This document shows, piece by piece, positions 58,004 to 64,000 of a stretch of DNA of 64,000 nt. A program made the translations under genes and the position numbers. Within the stretch, counting starts at the first letter, position 1, and each line of letters opens with the position of its first letter. Source of the DNA: Chryseobacterium sp. ISL-80 (GTDB taxonomy: Bacteria; Bacillota; Bacilli; Bacillales; Cytobacillaceae). Location of the stretch: positions 372,001-436,000 of the forward strand of contig JAGGQZ010000003.1 of NCBI GenBank assembly GCA_018613055.1, written 5' to 3'. Under the pieces are notes generated by a model, which ran no database searches, was not told the DNA's origin, and saw nothing but the letters and a program-made list of their open reading frames with translations.

Positions 58004-58204
58004 TTACTTAATGTTGTCAAGCATGTGACGAATACGTTTGAAATCGCCTTTTGAAACAATTGCAGATTTGCGAAGCTTACGCTTAGCTTTTGTAGATTTG
58101 TTAGCGAATAAGTGGCTAGTGTAAGCGTGTGAACGCTTAAGCTTGCCAGTTCCAGTTTTCTTGAAACGCTTGGCAGTGCCGCGGTGTGTTTTCATTTTTG
58201 GCAT
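58004..58204 (-). CDS. rpmI: 50S ribosomal protein L35
   Basis: 66-residue basic ribosomal protein, [20 protein letters not shown] at the start and [19 protein letters not shown] in the middle, of standard length. It lies between infC and rplT with GAGGAGG upstream. Confidence 0.98.
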   Translation of the reverse strand: MPKMKTHRGTAKRFKKTGTGKLKRSHAYTSHLFANKSTKAKRKLRKSAIVSKGDFKRIRHMLDNIK

Positions 58205-58220
58205 AGGGACTTCCTCCTCG

Positions 58221-58742
58221 TTACTTTTCAGTTTTAGGTGCTAGTACCAAGAACATGCTTCGGCCATCCATCTTTGGATGTGATTCGATTGTCGCTACTT
58301 CTTTGCAAGCTTCAGAGAAGCGATCAAGAACACGCTGACCGATTTCCTTGTGAGTGATAGCACGGCCTTTAAAACGGATTGATGCTTTAACTTTATCGCC
58401 TTTTTCCAGGAATTTGATAGCATTGCGCAACTTCGTGTTGAAGTCATGCTCATCAATTGTCGGGCTAAGACGGACTTCTTTGGTTGTGATGATTTTTTGG
58501 TTCTTACGTGCTTCTTTCTCTTTCTTTTGCTGTTCGAACTTGAATTTTCCGTAGTCCATGATTCGGCCTACAGGAGGCTTCGCGTTCGGAGCAACAAGCA
58601 CAAGATCAAGATTGACCCGCGCTGCGATCTCAAGAGCCTCAGCTTTGGATTTGATTCCTAATTGCTCGCCGTTTTGATCGATCAGACGAATTTCGCGAGC
58701 ACGAATTCCCTCGTTTAATAACATCGCATCTTTGCTAATAAT
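58221..58742 (-). CDS. infC: Translation initiation factor IF-3 (ATT start)
   Basis: Prevents premature subunit joining and proofreads the start codon. From the ATT at 58742 the protein has 173 residues, matching B. subtilis IF-3. The N-terminal domain has [20 protein letters not shown], a basic linker [13 protein letters not shown] follows, and the C-terminal domain has [20 protein letters not shown] and [19 protein letters not shown] lies 6 bases before the ATT. Longer readings that use an upstream ATG run into the leader and are wrong. The rare start allows IF-3 to limit its own synthesis in bacteria studied so far. Confidence 0.95.
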   Translation of the reverse strand: MISKDAMLLNEGIRAREIRLIDQNGEQLGIKSKAEALEIAARVNLDLVLVAPNAKPPVGRIMDYGKFKFEQQKKEKEARKNQKIITTKEVRLSPTIDEHDFNTKLRNAIKFLEKGDKVKASIRFKGRAITHKEIGQRVLDRFSEACKEVATIESHPKMDGRSMFLVLAPKTEK

Positions 58743-58859
58743 TAGCCACCTCCAAGGTTTTATCGAATACATTGTCAAGGAGAAGAAGTACATTGCAAGG
58801 ACTAAGCCTTTATCTTGCTCACACAATGACATACGATATAGTCCATTTTTATTTTGCAA

Positions 58860-59003
58860 TAAAAAAAGTGCAGGCGACGACACCCACACTTACGGAAACA
58901 AAATAATTAGACGTTTACGTATTACCTGCCAACAGCCCAATTGCGTCAGCCAGGTGAGAAGCGGGTGCTTCTTCTTTCCTAAAACTTGTATTCAGTTCAC
59001 TCT
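58860..59003 (-). ncRNA. L20-type leader of infC-rpmI-rplT
   Basis: The transcript between promoter and infC contains CACCCGCTTCTCACCTGGCTGACGC and ends in a terminator AAGTGTGGGTG/CGCCTGCACTT followed by seven T on the minus strand (58886-58858). The layout fits the Bacillus L20 autoregulatory leader, in which L20 promotes termination. I cannot fold it fully by eye. Confidence 0.7.
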
Positions 59004-59007
59004 TGCT

Positions 59008-59036
59008 AATATAGCATAAAGAAATTGATGTGTCAA
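59008..59036 (-). promoter_or_regulatory. Proximal sigma-A promoter of infC
   Basis: Perfect TTGACA, 17 bases, TATATT on the minus strand, just upstream of the leader. Confidence 0.87.
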
Positions 59037-59069
59037 ACGAATCACTTTTCGTTAACTGCAACAAAAAGT

Positions 59070-59098
59070 ATTGTATCAGATAGGAATTCAGGCTGCAA
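59070..59098 (-). promoter_or_regulatory. Distal sigma-A promoter of infC
   Basis: TTGCAG, 17 bases, TACAAT on the minus strand, 62 bases upstream of the proximal promoter, giving a tandem pair. Confidence 0.65.
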
Positions 59099-59237
59099 TA
59101 CTTTTTTTCAAGCGTAATTAAACTTATCTGCAAAAGGTATGGCACAGAATCATAACTTTATGTTAATTCGTCACTGCCTAATTGCTGCTTTCTTGGTATA
59201 ATGATTGGTAGAAATAGACAAGAAAGCTGGTGTAGAA

Positions 59238-59441
59238 ATGCTGATCGCGATTATCATCACCGGTGTGATCACTGGACTGCTCGCTGGTACTGCATTGAAA
59301 TTTTTCAGGACTGGCTATGGTTTTTCTAATGATATTGATAATACGCCTGTTAACATAAAATCCTGCCGGAATTGCGGTGAAAGAATCCAGCGCAGCTATA
59401 CAAAAAATCTATGTCCCACCTGTTGCAAACCTATTGAATAA
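59238..59441 (+). CDS. Small membrane protein with zinc-ribbon tail
   Basis: 67-residue protein: an N-terminal membrane helix (LIAIIITGVITGLLAGTALKFF) and a C-terminal CRNCG...LCPTC zinc-ribbon. I do not recognise a named family. I use the ATG at 59238, which starts right at the helix; a frame to 59205 exists. The ribosome binding site is weak (GCTGGTG). It lies alone on the plus strand between infC and thrS with its own terminator, and the two CxxC pairs argue that it is real. Confidence 0.62.
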   Translation: MLIAIIITGVITGLLAGTALKFFRTGYGFSNDIDNTPVNIKSCRNCGERIQRSYTKNLCPTCCKPIE

Positions 59442-59452
59442 TCCAATAAAAA

Positions 59453-59483
59453 TAAGAGGAGCCAGTTGGCCCCTCTTTTTTTG
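59453..59483 (+). terminator. Terminator between the zinc-ribbon gene and thrS
   Basis: Stem AAGAGGAGCCA/TGGCCCCTCTT with GT loop and TTTTTTT on the plus strand; A-rich on the other side, so it may also end the thrS transcript. Confidence 0.87.
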
Positions 59484-59634
59484 TCCAGCTCCAGCGCCTA
59501 GCCCCTCGAGACGCTTGTCTAGCTGCGGCTCCTAACTCCTCGAGACGCTTCGGTCCTGCCAATGAAGTCAAAGAGCGACTTCACTGTCAGGCCCTCCAGC
59601 GCTTGTCGGAGTTGGGCAGTCGCCTCCGCTTTTC
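59482..59634 (+). repeat. Dispersed repeat, copy C
   Basis: Begins TGTCCAGCTCCAGCGCCTAG, includes two CTCGAGACGCTT phrases, CAATGAAGTCAAAGAGCGAC and CCAGCGCTTGTCGG, and ends CCGCTTTTC directly at the thrS stop. It shares its skeleton with copies A and B. It lies in the thrS 3' flank ahead of the shared terminator. Confidence 0.85.
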
Positions 59635-61566
59635 TTATTTCTTCGCTTCCTTCCTGAATGATTCAAGGAATTCGTCGAAGGAGATTGTTTCGGAATTTTG
59701 TTCGCCGTATTTACGGACGTTGACTGCTTTATCAGCAACTTCATTGTCACCGACAACCAGCATATAAGGTACTTTCTGCATTTGCGCTTCACGGATTTTG
59801 TAGCCGATTTTTTCGTCACGGCCATCAATTTCAACGCGGAAGCCTTCTGCTTTCAGCTTATCCTGGATTTCCCTTGCATAGTCATAGTGGACTGCTGGTG
59901 AAACAGGGATGATTTGTGCCTGGACAGGAGCCAGCCATGTTGGGAACGCTCCTTTGTATTCTTCAATCAGGAAGGCTACAAAACGTTCCATTGTCGATAC
60001 GACACCGCGGTGGATGACAACCGGACGGTGATGCTTGCCGTCTTCACCGATATAAGTCAGGTCGAAGCGCTCAGGAAGCAAGAAGTCGAGCTGTACAGTG
60101 GACAGTGTCTCCTCTTTGCCAAGCGCAGTCTTGACCTGGACATCAAGCTTCGGACCGTAGAATGCCGCTTCACCCTCTGCCTCGAAATAGTCAAGTCCCA
60201 TTTCATCCATTGCCTCTTTAAGCATGGATTGAGCCTTTTCCCACATCTCGTCATCATCGAAATATTTCTCTTTGTCTTCTGGATCGCGGTAGGACAGACG
60301 GAACGAGTAATCATTCATGTCAAAATCCTTGTAAACTTCAAGCACAAGCTCAACGACACGTTTGAACTCTTCCTTGATCTGATCCGGGCGGACAAAAAGG
60401 TGAGCATCGTTCAGAGTCATCCCGCGTACACGCTGCAAGCCAGCCAACGCGCCTGACATTTCATAGCGGTGCATAGTTCCAAGCTCGGCAATCCTGATTG
60501 GAAGCTCCCTGTAGCTATGGATGCTATTTTTGTACACCATCATATGGTGCGGGCAGTTCATTGGTCTTAAAACGAGCTGTTCATTTTCCATTTCCATGAC
60601 CGGGAACATGTTTTCCTGATAGTGGTCCCAGTGGCCGGAAGTTTTATAAAGCTCGACACTTCCCATTACCGGAGTGTAGACATGGTCATAGCCAAGGCTG
60701 ACTTCTTTATCGACAATATAGCGCTCAATGATGCGGCGGATCGTCGCGCCTTTCGGAAGCCAAAGCGGAAGTCCCTGACCAACCTTCTGCGAGTTTGTGA
60801 ACAGGCTAAGCTCTTTGCCAAGCTTGCGGTGATCGCGTTCCTTCGCTTCTTCAAGCAGTCTTAAGTGCTCCTTCAGATCTTCCTTCTTGAAAAACGCTGT
60901 TCCATAAATACGCTGCAGCATTTTATTGTCGCTGTCACCGCGCCAGTAAGCACCGGCAATGCTCAGCAATTTGAATTCCTTCAGCTTTCCAGTGGATGGA
61001 ACATGGACTCCGCGGCAAAGGTCGACAAAATCTCCCTGCTCATAAAGAGTGACTTTTTCATCCGCCGGAATCGCTTCAATCAATTCAAGCTTATATGGGT
61101 CACCAAGCTCCTTGAAGAACTTGACTGCCTCCTCACGGCTTACTTCTTTACGGACAATCTCAATGTTCTCATTGATGATTTTCTTCATTTCCTTTTCAAT
61201 TTCCGGCAAATCTTCCGGAGAAAGGGAATGTTCCATATCGATATCATAGTAGAATCCGCCTTCAATCACTGGCCCTACTCCGAGGTTCACATCTTTATAC
61301 AGGCGTTTGACTGCCTGTGCCATTAAGTGAGCTGTGCTGTGGCGCAGGATTTCAAGTGCTTCCGGGTGATCGGGAGTGATGATTTCAATCGAAGCATCTT
61401 CCTCGATGGGTCTCCTGAAATCATACGGCTTTCCATTTACCAGACCGGCAATGGCTTTTTTCTTAAGGCCCGGGCTGATTGAACCGGCAATGTCTTCAGT
61501 TGTTGTGCCTGCAGGAAACTCCTTCACTGCTCCATCTGGAAACGATATTTTCAACATGTCTGCCAT
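59635..61566 (-). CDS. thrS: Threonyl-tRNA synthetase
   Basis: 643-residue class II synthetase, the same length as B. subtilis ThrS. Domains: N-terminal TGS ([24 protein letters not shown]), the N2 editing domain with [15 protein letters not shown], HxxxH and a later Cys/His ([12 protein letters not shown]), the catalytic core with zinc ligands in [10 protein letters not shown] and later [19 protein letters not shown], and the anticodon-binding domain from about 535. ATG at 61566 behind AAGGAGG; a longer reading to 61737 runs back through the T-box leader and is false. Confidence 0.97.
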   Translation of the reverse strand: MADMLKISFPDGAVKEFPAGTTTEDIAGSISPGLKKKAIAGLVNGKPYDFRRPIEEDASIEIITPDHPEALEILRHSTAHLMAQAVKRLYKDVNLGVGPVIEGGFYYDIDMEHSLSPEDLPEIEKEMKKIINENIEIVRKEVSREEAVKFFKELGDPYKLELIEAIPADEKVTLYEQGDFVDLCRGVHVPSTGKLKEFKLLSIAGAYWRGDSDNKMLQRIYGTAFFKKEDLKEHLRLLEEAKERDHRKLGKELSLFTNSQKVGQGLPLWLPKGATIRRIIERYIVDKEVSLGYDHVYTPVMGSVELYKTSGHWDHYQENMFPVMEMENEQLVLRPMNCPHHMMVYKNSIHSYRELPIRIAELGTMHRYEMSGALAGLQRVRGMTLNDAHLFVRPDQIKEEFKRVVELVLEVYKDFDMNDYSFRLSYRDPEDKEKYFDDDEMWEKAQSMLKEAMDEMGLDYFEAEGEAAFYGPKLDVQVKTALGKEETLSTVQLDFLLPERFDLTYIGEDGKHHRPVVIHRGVVSTMERFVAFLIEEYKGAFPTWLAPVQAQIIPVSPAVHYDYAREIQDKLKAEGFRVEIDGRDEKIGYKIREAQMQKVPYMLVVGDNEVADKAVNVRKYGEQNSETISFDEFLESFRKEAKK

Positions 61567-61613
61567 TGGCTTTTCCTCCTTTTCATATGTGGCGCAATAT
61601 TTGCGCGAAAAAT

Positions 61614-61885
61614 AAAAAAACCCGTCCCTGAAACAGGGACGAGTTTGATCACACGTGGTTCCACCCAATTCCCACTCATGCGCATAACTAACGCAGGAAT
61701 GGCTCTGGTTGCGATAACGGCTTCTGCCGCCAGCCAATACTTGCCTTGCAGGCGTTCACAGCTGGAGTTCAGAGGTGGTAAGCGTTTCTTTCGTGTTAGG
61801 AAGTTTTCAGCCGTGCCTTCCCTCTCTGCAAACCTTTCAAGAATGCCCATATCCTCATCATTACATTTACTATTGGTTTAGTATG
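61614..61885 (-). promoter_or_regulatory. T-box leader of thrS (threonine specifier ACC)
   Basis: T-box TTGGGTGGAACCACGTG reads on the minus strand at 61668-61652. The terminator AAACTCGTCCCT/AGGGACGGGTTT followed by a T-run is at 61646-61614. The specifier loop reads TT-ACC-ACC, with ACC (Thr) at 61779-61777, in the same position relative to the following ACC as the CTC and TTC specifiers of the other two T-boxes here. Confidence 0.92.
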
Positions 61886-61891
61886 TACGTA

Positions 61892-61920
61892 ATTATAGTT
61901 TGTAATGTTTTGAAAATCAA
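61892..61920 (-). promoter_or_regulatory. Sigma-A promoter of thrS
   Basis: TTGATT, 17 bases, TATAAT on the minus strand just ahead of the T-box leader. Confidence 0.85.
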
Positions 61921-61925
61921 GTGGG

Positions 61926-62801
61926 CTATCGTATATTTTCATGATCCTCATTGAAAAAATTCAATCTTTCCTCCTCAAAAGCGGAAATTGGGTTAATTTT
62001 GACCCGCTCTTCAAACAGGTTGATAATCGTTCGCACTAATGGCTGGTGCGCATCGTCGGTATACAGGAAAATGGTTTGCGGCGCAATCGACAGGAGCGGC
62101 GCGATCGTTCCAGAATCGACGTAGATGGGGTGATTGACAAGCAGCCTTCGGTCAATCGTTTTGAACAATTCGCTACGCTTCATCTCCGTGAACTCCTGAT
62201 TAAAGAATGTCATATTTTCATCGATGACCAAGTACAAATAAGGCATTTGCGGTTTTCTGTCTTTCAGAAAACTTCTCAATGTATGAAGGAATACCTGGTA
62301 TTCCTGTTCCATTTTATACTCATCGATTGCGACCTCTACCCAATTCGAAAGCTGCTCGAAATATGACTTCAGCCTGAATACGACAAAGGAATCAAACGAG
62401 AACGAGACCCTCTCATCAAGAATTTCATTGATTGATTTTTTAACGACCCCTGGCTCTTCAACTCCCTCCATAAAAGGTGCTAGATCCTTTCGGTTCCCTT
62501 CCATGACAGAGTAGATAATATCCAGGATTTGATCCTGCTCTTCACTTTCCGTGTAAAAATAAGATTCTGCCAGGATGTTTCTTAGCCAGTCATCTCGTTT
62601 CAGCTTCAGAATAAAATCATATACACATTTCTTCAGTTCGGCTAATTTTTCTTTTACAAAAAAATCTTCTGGAATCAGCACTCTATTTTGATCTTCATTA
62701 AGAAGAATTGAATTCTTTTCCTGCAATGAAGCAAGCCTGGCGACTAAATGATGGTATAAATTCCAGGCATCCTGCTTTTTTTGGAAGATGATTTCAATCA
62801 A
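61926..62801 (-). CDS. ytxC: YtxC-like sporulation protein
   Basis: 291-residue soluble, largely helical protein of the YtxC family, located between dnaI and thrS as in other Bacillus. It starts IEIIFQKKQDAWNLYHHL and contains SFDSFVVFRLKSYFEQL and a C-terminal YVDSGTIAPLLSIAPQTIFLYT. YtxC is annotated as sporulation-related; its function is unknown. I take the TTG at 62801, with AAGGGGGG at 6 bases; a frame to 62870 adds 23 residues without a site. Confidence 0.85.
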   Translation of the reverse strand: MIEIIFQKKQDAWNLYHHLVARLASLQEKNSILLNEDQNRVLIPEDFFVKEKLAELKKCVYDFILKLKRDDWLRNILAESYFYTESEEQDQILDIIYSVMEGNRKDLAPFMEGVEEPGVVKKSINEILDERVSFSFDSFVVFRLKSYFEQLSNWVEVAIDEYKMEQEYQVFLHTLRSFLKDRKPQMPYLYLVIDENMTFFNQEFTEMKRSELFKTIDRRLLVNHPIYVDSGTIAPLLSIAPQTIFLYTDDAHQPLVRTIINLFEERVKINPISAFEEERLNFFNEDHENIR

Positions 62802-62893
62802 CCATATCCCCCCTTTTAAATAATCCCTGATTATATATATGGGGGACTTGGACAATTTAGAAGTATCCATATTGCCGCTGAATGATTAAACCG

Positions 62894-62935
62894 CAAAAAA
62901 AATAGGCTGCAGCCTGTTTCGCCGCAGCCTATTTT
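62894..62935 (-). terminator. Terminator after dnaI, touching its stop
   Basis: Stem AAAATAGGCTGC/GCAGCCTATTTT with an inner GGC..GCC, followed by eight T on the minus strand. Confidence 0.9.
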
Positions 62936-63867
62936 TAAACTCTCCGATTCTTGCCTTCTACTTTTACCGGTTGCGCAAGGTACTTGATCCGTTCCATGAT
63001 TCTTGCTGCCTTGAGCTGCTCCTCTTCCCCCCGCTGGCTGTGCGTCAGATGGTGCTCAAGCCCGCTAAGGTCGAAGTTTGAAGTAAAGAATGTTGGAAGA
63101 TTCTCGAGCATGCGGAATTGCAGGATGGTTCCAAGGATTTCATCCCTGGCCCAGCTGCTCATCGTTTCCGCTCCGATATCATCGAGCATCAGGACATCGG
63201 CCTTTTTGATTGCTTCCAGCTTGTCGTTGACCGAATGATCCCCGATCGCATTCTTCATTTCCCTGAAAAATTCCGGTACATATACAATCAATGAACTGAT
63301 CTGGTTCTGTGCCAATTCGTTCGCAATGGCGCCAAGCAGATATGACTTGCCAGTTCCGAACGGTCCATGCAGGAACAAACCTTTTTGCTTTTGGCCGGAT
63401 TCATAATTCTCAACAAAATCCTTCGCCATTTTGATGGCCTTGAATCTTCCGGCGTCATCAAGCTCAATATCCCCGAACGACGCTTTCAGAATTTCCTTCG
63501 GCACATAGATGCTGTTAATCAGCTTGGCATTCTTTTGCTTCTCATCATACATGACCTTCTTTTTACAACGGTCATATTTGACATCAATATAATTCCCTTT
63601 GATGAAAAGCTGTGGCTCATAGCCTTTAATCATATTCTTGCAGGCTGCAAGACTTTCGCATTTATCACAGTCCTTGCTCTGGGTGGAAAACTCATACAGC
63701 TTGGACATGCTGCCATCAAGCATTTCCCTGGTGATATAGTCCGCATTCTCATCAAGGAATTGCTTTATATGCTGATCCTGCATGACCTGTCTTTTAAGTG
63801 TTTCATACCGTTCCTGAAAGTTTTGGTTATTAGCAAGCTTCTTCAGCGTTTCATTTATGTTTTGCAA
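62935..63867 (-). CDS. dnaI: Primosomal helicase loader DnaI
   Basis: AAA+ ATPase that loads the replicative helicase DnaC with DnaB and DnaD. The 310-residue protein has an N-terminal helicase-binding domain with a zinc site (CDKCESLAACKN and the downstream Cys, from about residue 70) and a C-terminal AAA+ domain with Walker A GPFGTGKSYLLGAIANEL near 168, Walker B VLMLDDIGAE and sensor TFFTSNF. The start is a TTG at 63867, 8 bases after GGGAGG and 5 bases after the dnaB stop. A GTG at 63876 lies inside that site. Confidence 0.96.
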   Translation of the reverse strand: MQNINETLKKLANNQNFQERYETLKRQVMQDQHIKQFLDENADYITREMLDGSMSKLYEFSTQSKDCDKCESLAACKNMIKGYEPQLFIKGNYIDVKYDRCKKKVMYDEKQKNAKLINSIYVPKEILKASFGDIELDDAGRFKAIKMAKDFVENYESGQKQKGLFLHGPFGTGKSYLLGAIANELAQNQISSLIVYVPEFFREMKNAIGDHSVNDKLEAIKKADVLMLDDIGAETMSSWARDEILGTILQFRMLENLPTFFTSNFDLSGLEHHLTHSQRGEEEQLKAARIMERIKYLAQPVKVEGKNRRV

Positions 63868-63872
63868 CTGAA

Positions 63873-64000
63873 TCACCTCCCGGATTTGAATTTTTTCAGT
63901 TCTTCTTCAAGCTTTTTCTTTTCTATTTCAAAGTCAGGATCCTCTCCAGCAGCAGAACTTTGCTGTTGGTCCGGTCCATTCTCGCTCTTTTTCTCAAACC
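63873..64000 (-). CDS. dnaB: Replication initiation protein DnaB, C-terminal end only (partial)
   Basis: The minus-strand frame entering from the right edge ends ...DFEIEKKKLEEELKKFKSGR at a TGA (63875-63873), giving 42 residues. It is a charged, Gln/Ser-containing tail with a final helix. The assignment rests mainly on position: Bacillus dnaB precedes dnaI, and the 5-base spacing and coupling fit. The rest of the gene is outside the window. Confidence 0.75.
   Translation of the reverse strand, partial: FEKKSENGPDQQQSSAAGEDPDFEIEKKKLEEELKKFKSGR

Noticed and set aside
58743-58889. 222-residue form of IF-3
   Set aside because: Uses an upstream ATG in the leader and ignores the conserved ATT start with GGAGG at 6 bases.
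61567-61737. N-terminal extension of ThrS to 700 residues
   Set aside because: The extra codons read through the T-box and terminator; the ATG at 61566 has a strong ribosome binding site and gives the family length.

Overview
The window reads as chromosomal DNA of an endospore-forming Bacillaceae (Firmicutes). Gene content and order follow the Bacillus subtilis leu-ilv to dnaB region closely, and the spore genes gerM, gerE and sspI are present. Starts are Bacillus-like: strong AGGAGG-type ribosome binding sites, many GTG/TTG starts, and an ATT start for infC. It is not B. subtilis itself: several intervals hold extra genes and repeat arrays. A relative of the Mesobacillus/Cytobacillus group is a guess only. 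Almost every gene lies on the minus strand. The plus-strand exceptions are yslB, rnhC, sspI, ysdB and a small zinc-ribbon gene.

Layout. 1-8.4 kb: the ilv-leu branched-chain amino acid operon (ilvB, ilvN, ilvC, leuA, leuB, leuC; leuC runs off the left edge) behind a leucine T-box, then ilvE and a tRNA-Arg. 8.9-14.5 kb: ysnB, rdgB, rph, gerM, racE, a MarR regulator, gerE and the thioesterase ysmA. 14.6-17.7 kb: a secreted ExeM/NucH-type nuclease and a class D sortase. 18-24.3 kb: sdhCAB, yslB and lysC with its lysine riboswitch. 24.3-35.4 kb: uvrC and trxA, which are adjacent in B. subtilis, here separated by about 9 kb. That insert carries a putative surface glycan operon (epimerase, AglD-like membrane protein, membrane phosphodiesterase-like enzyme, polyprenyl-phosphate sugar synthase, GT-C transferase). 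It also carries two Fur-box-controlled units, an FTR1 iron permease with a secreted helical partner, and a helical-repeat lipoprotein. 35.5-41 kb: the fatty-acid degradation genes etfA, etfB, fadB, fadR, lcfA. 41-48 kb: a small membrane protein, a DUF350 protein, mutS2, polX, cvpA-like yshB, zapA and rnhC. 48.4-53.4 kb: pheST with a phenylalanine T-box, ysgA, sspI. 53.8-57 kb: an M42 peptidase, a dUTPase, ysdB, a VTT protein, ysdA. 57.6-59 kb: infC-rpmI-rplT with an L20-type leader. 59.2-64 kb: a zinc-ribbon gene, thrS with a threonine T-box, ytxC, dnaI and the 3' end of dnaB.

Regulation is unusually readable. There are three T-boxes with specifier codons CTC, TTC and ACC, a lysine riboswitch and an L20 leader. 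There are two Fur boxes inside sigma-A promoters and two FadR operators, one of them upstream of ysmA. ysdB has a perfect sigma-W promoter, and there are several consensus sigma-A promoters.

The non-coding part is rich in repeats. Three copies of a long dispersed element lie at about 17.9, 44.0 and 59.5 kb. Two arrays have a 52-bp period (22.3 and 57.1 kb) and two have a 21-bp period (48.2 and 53.5 kb). Three of the four arrays lie between convergent genes. The strongest candidate for an undescribed system is the Fur-controlled FTR1 plus helical-repeat protein pair embedded in the glycan cluster.
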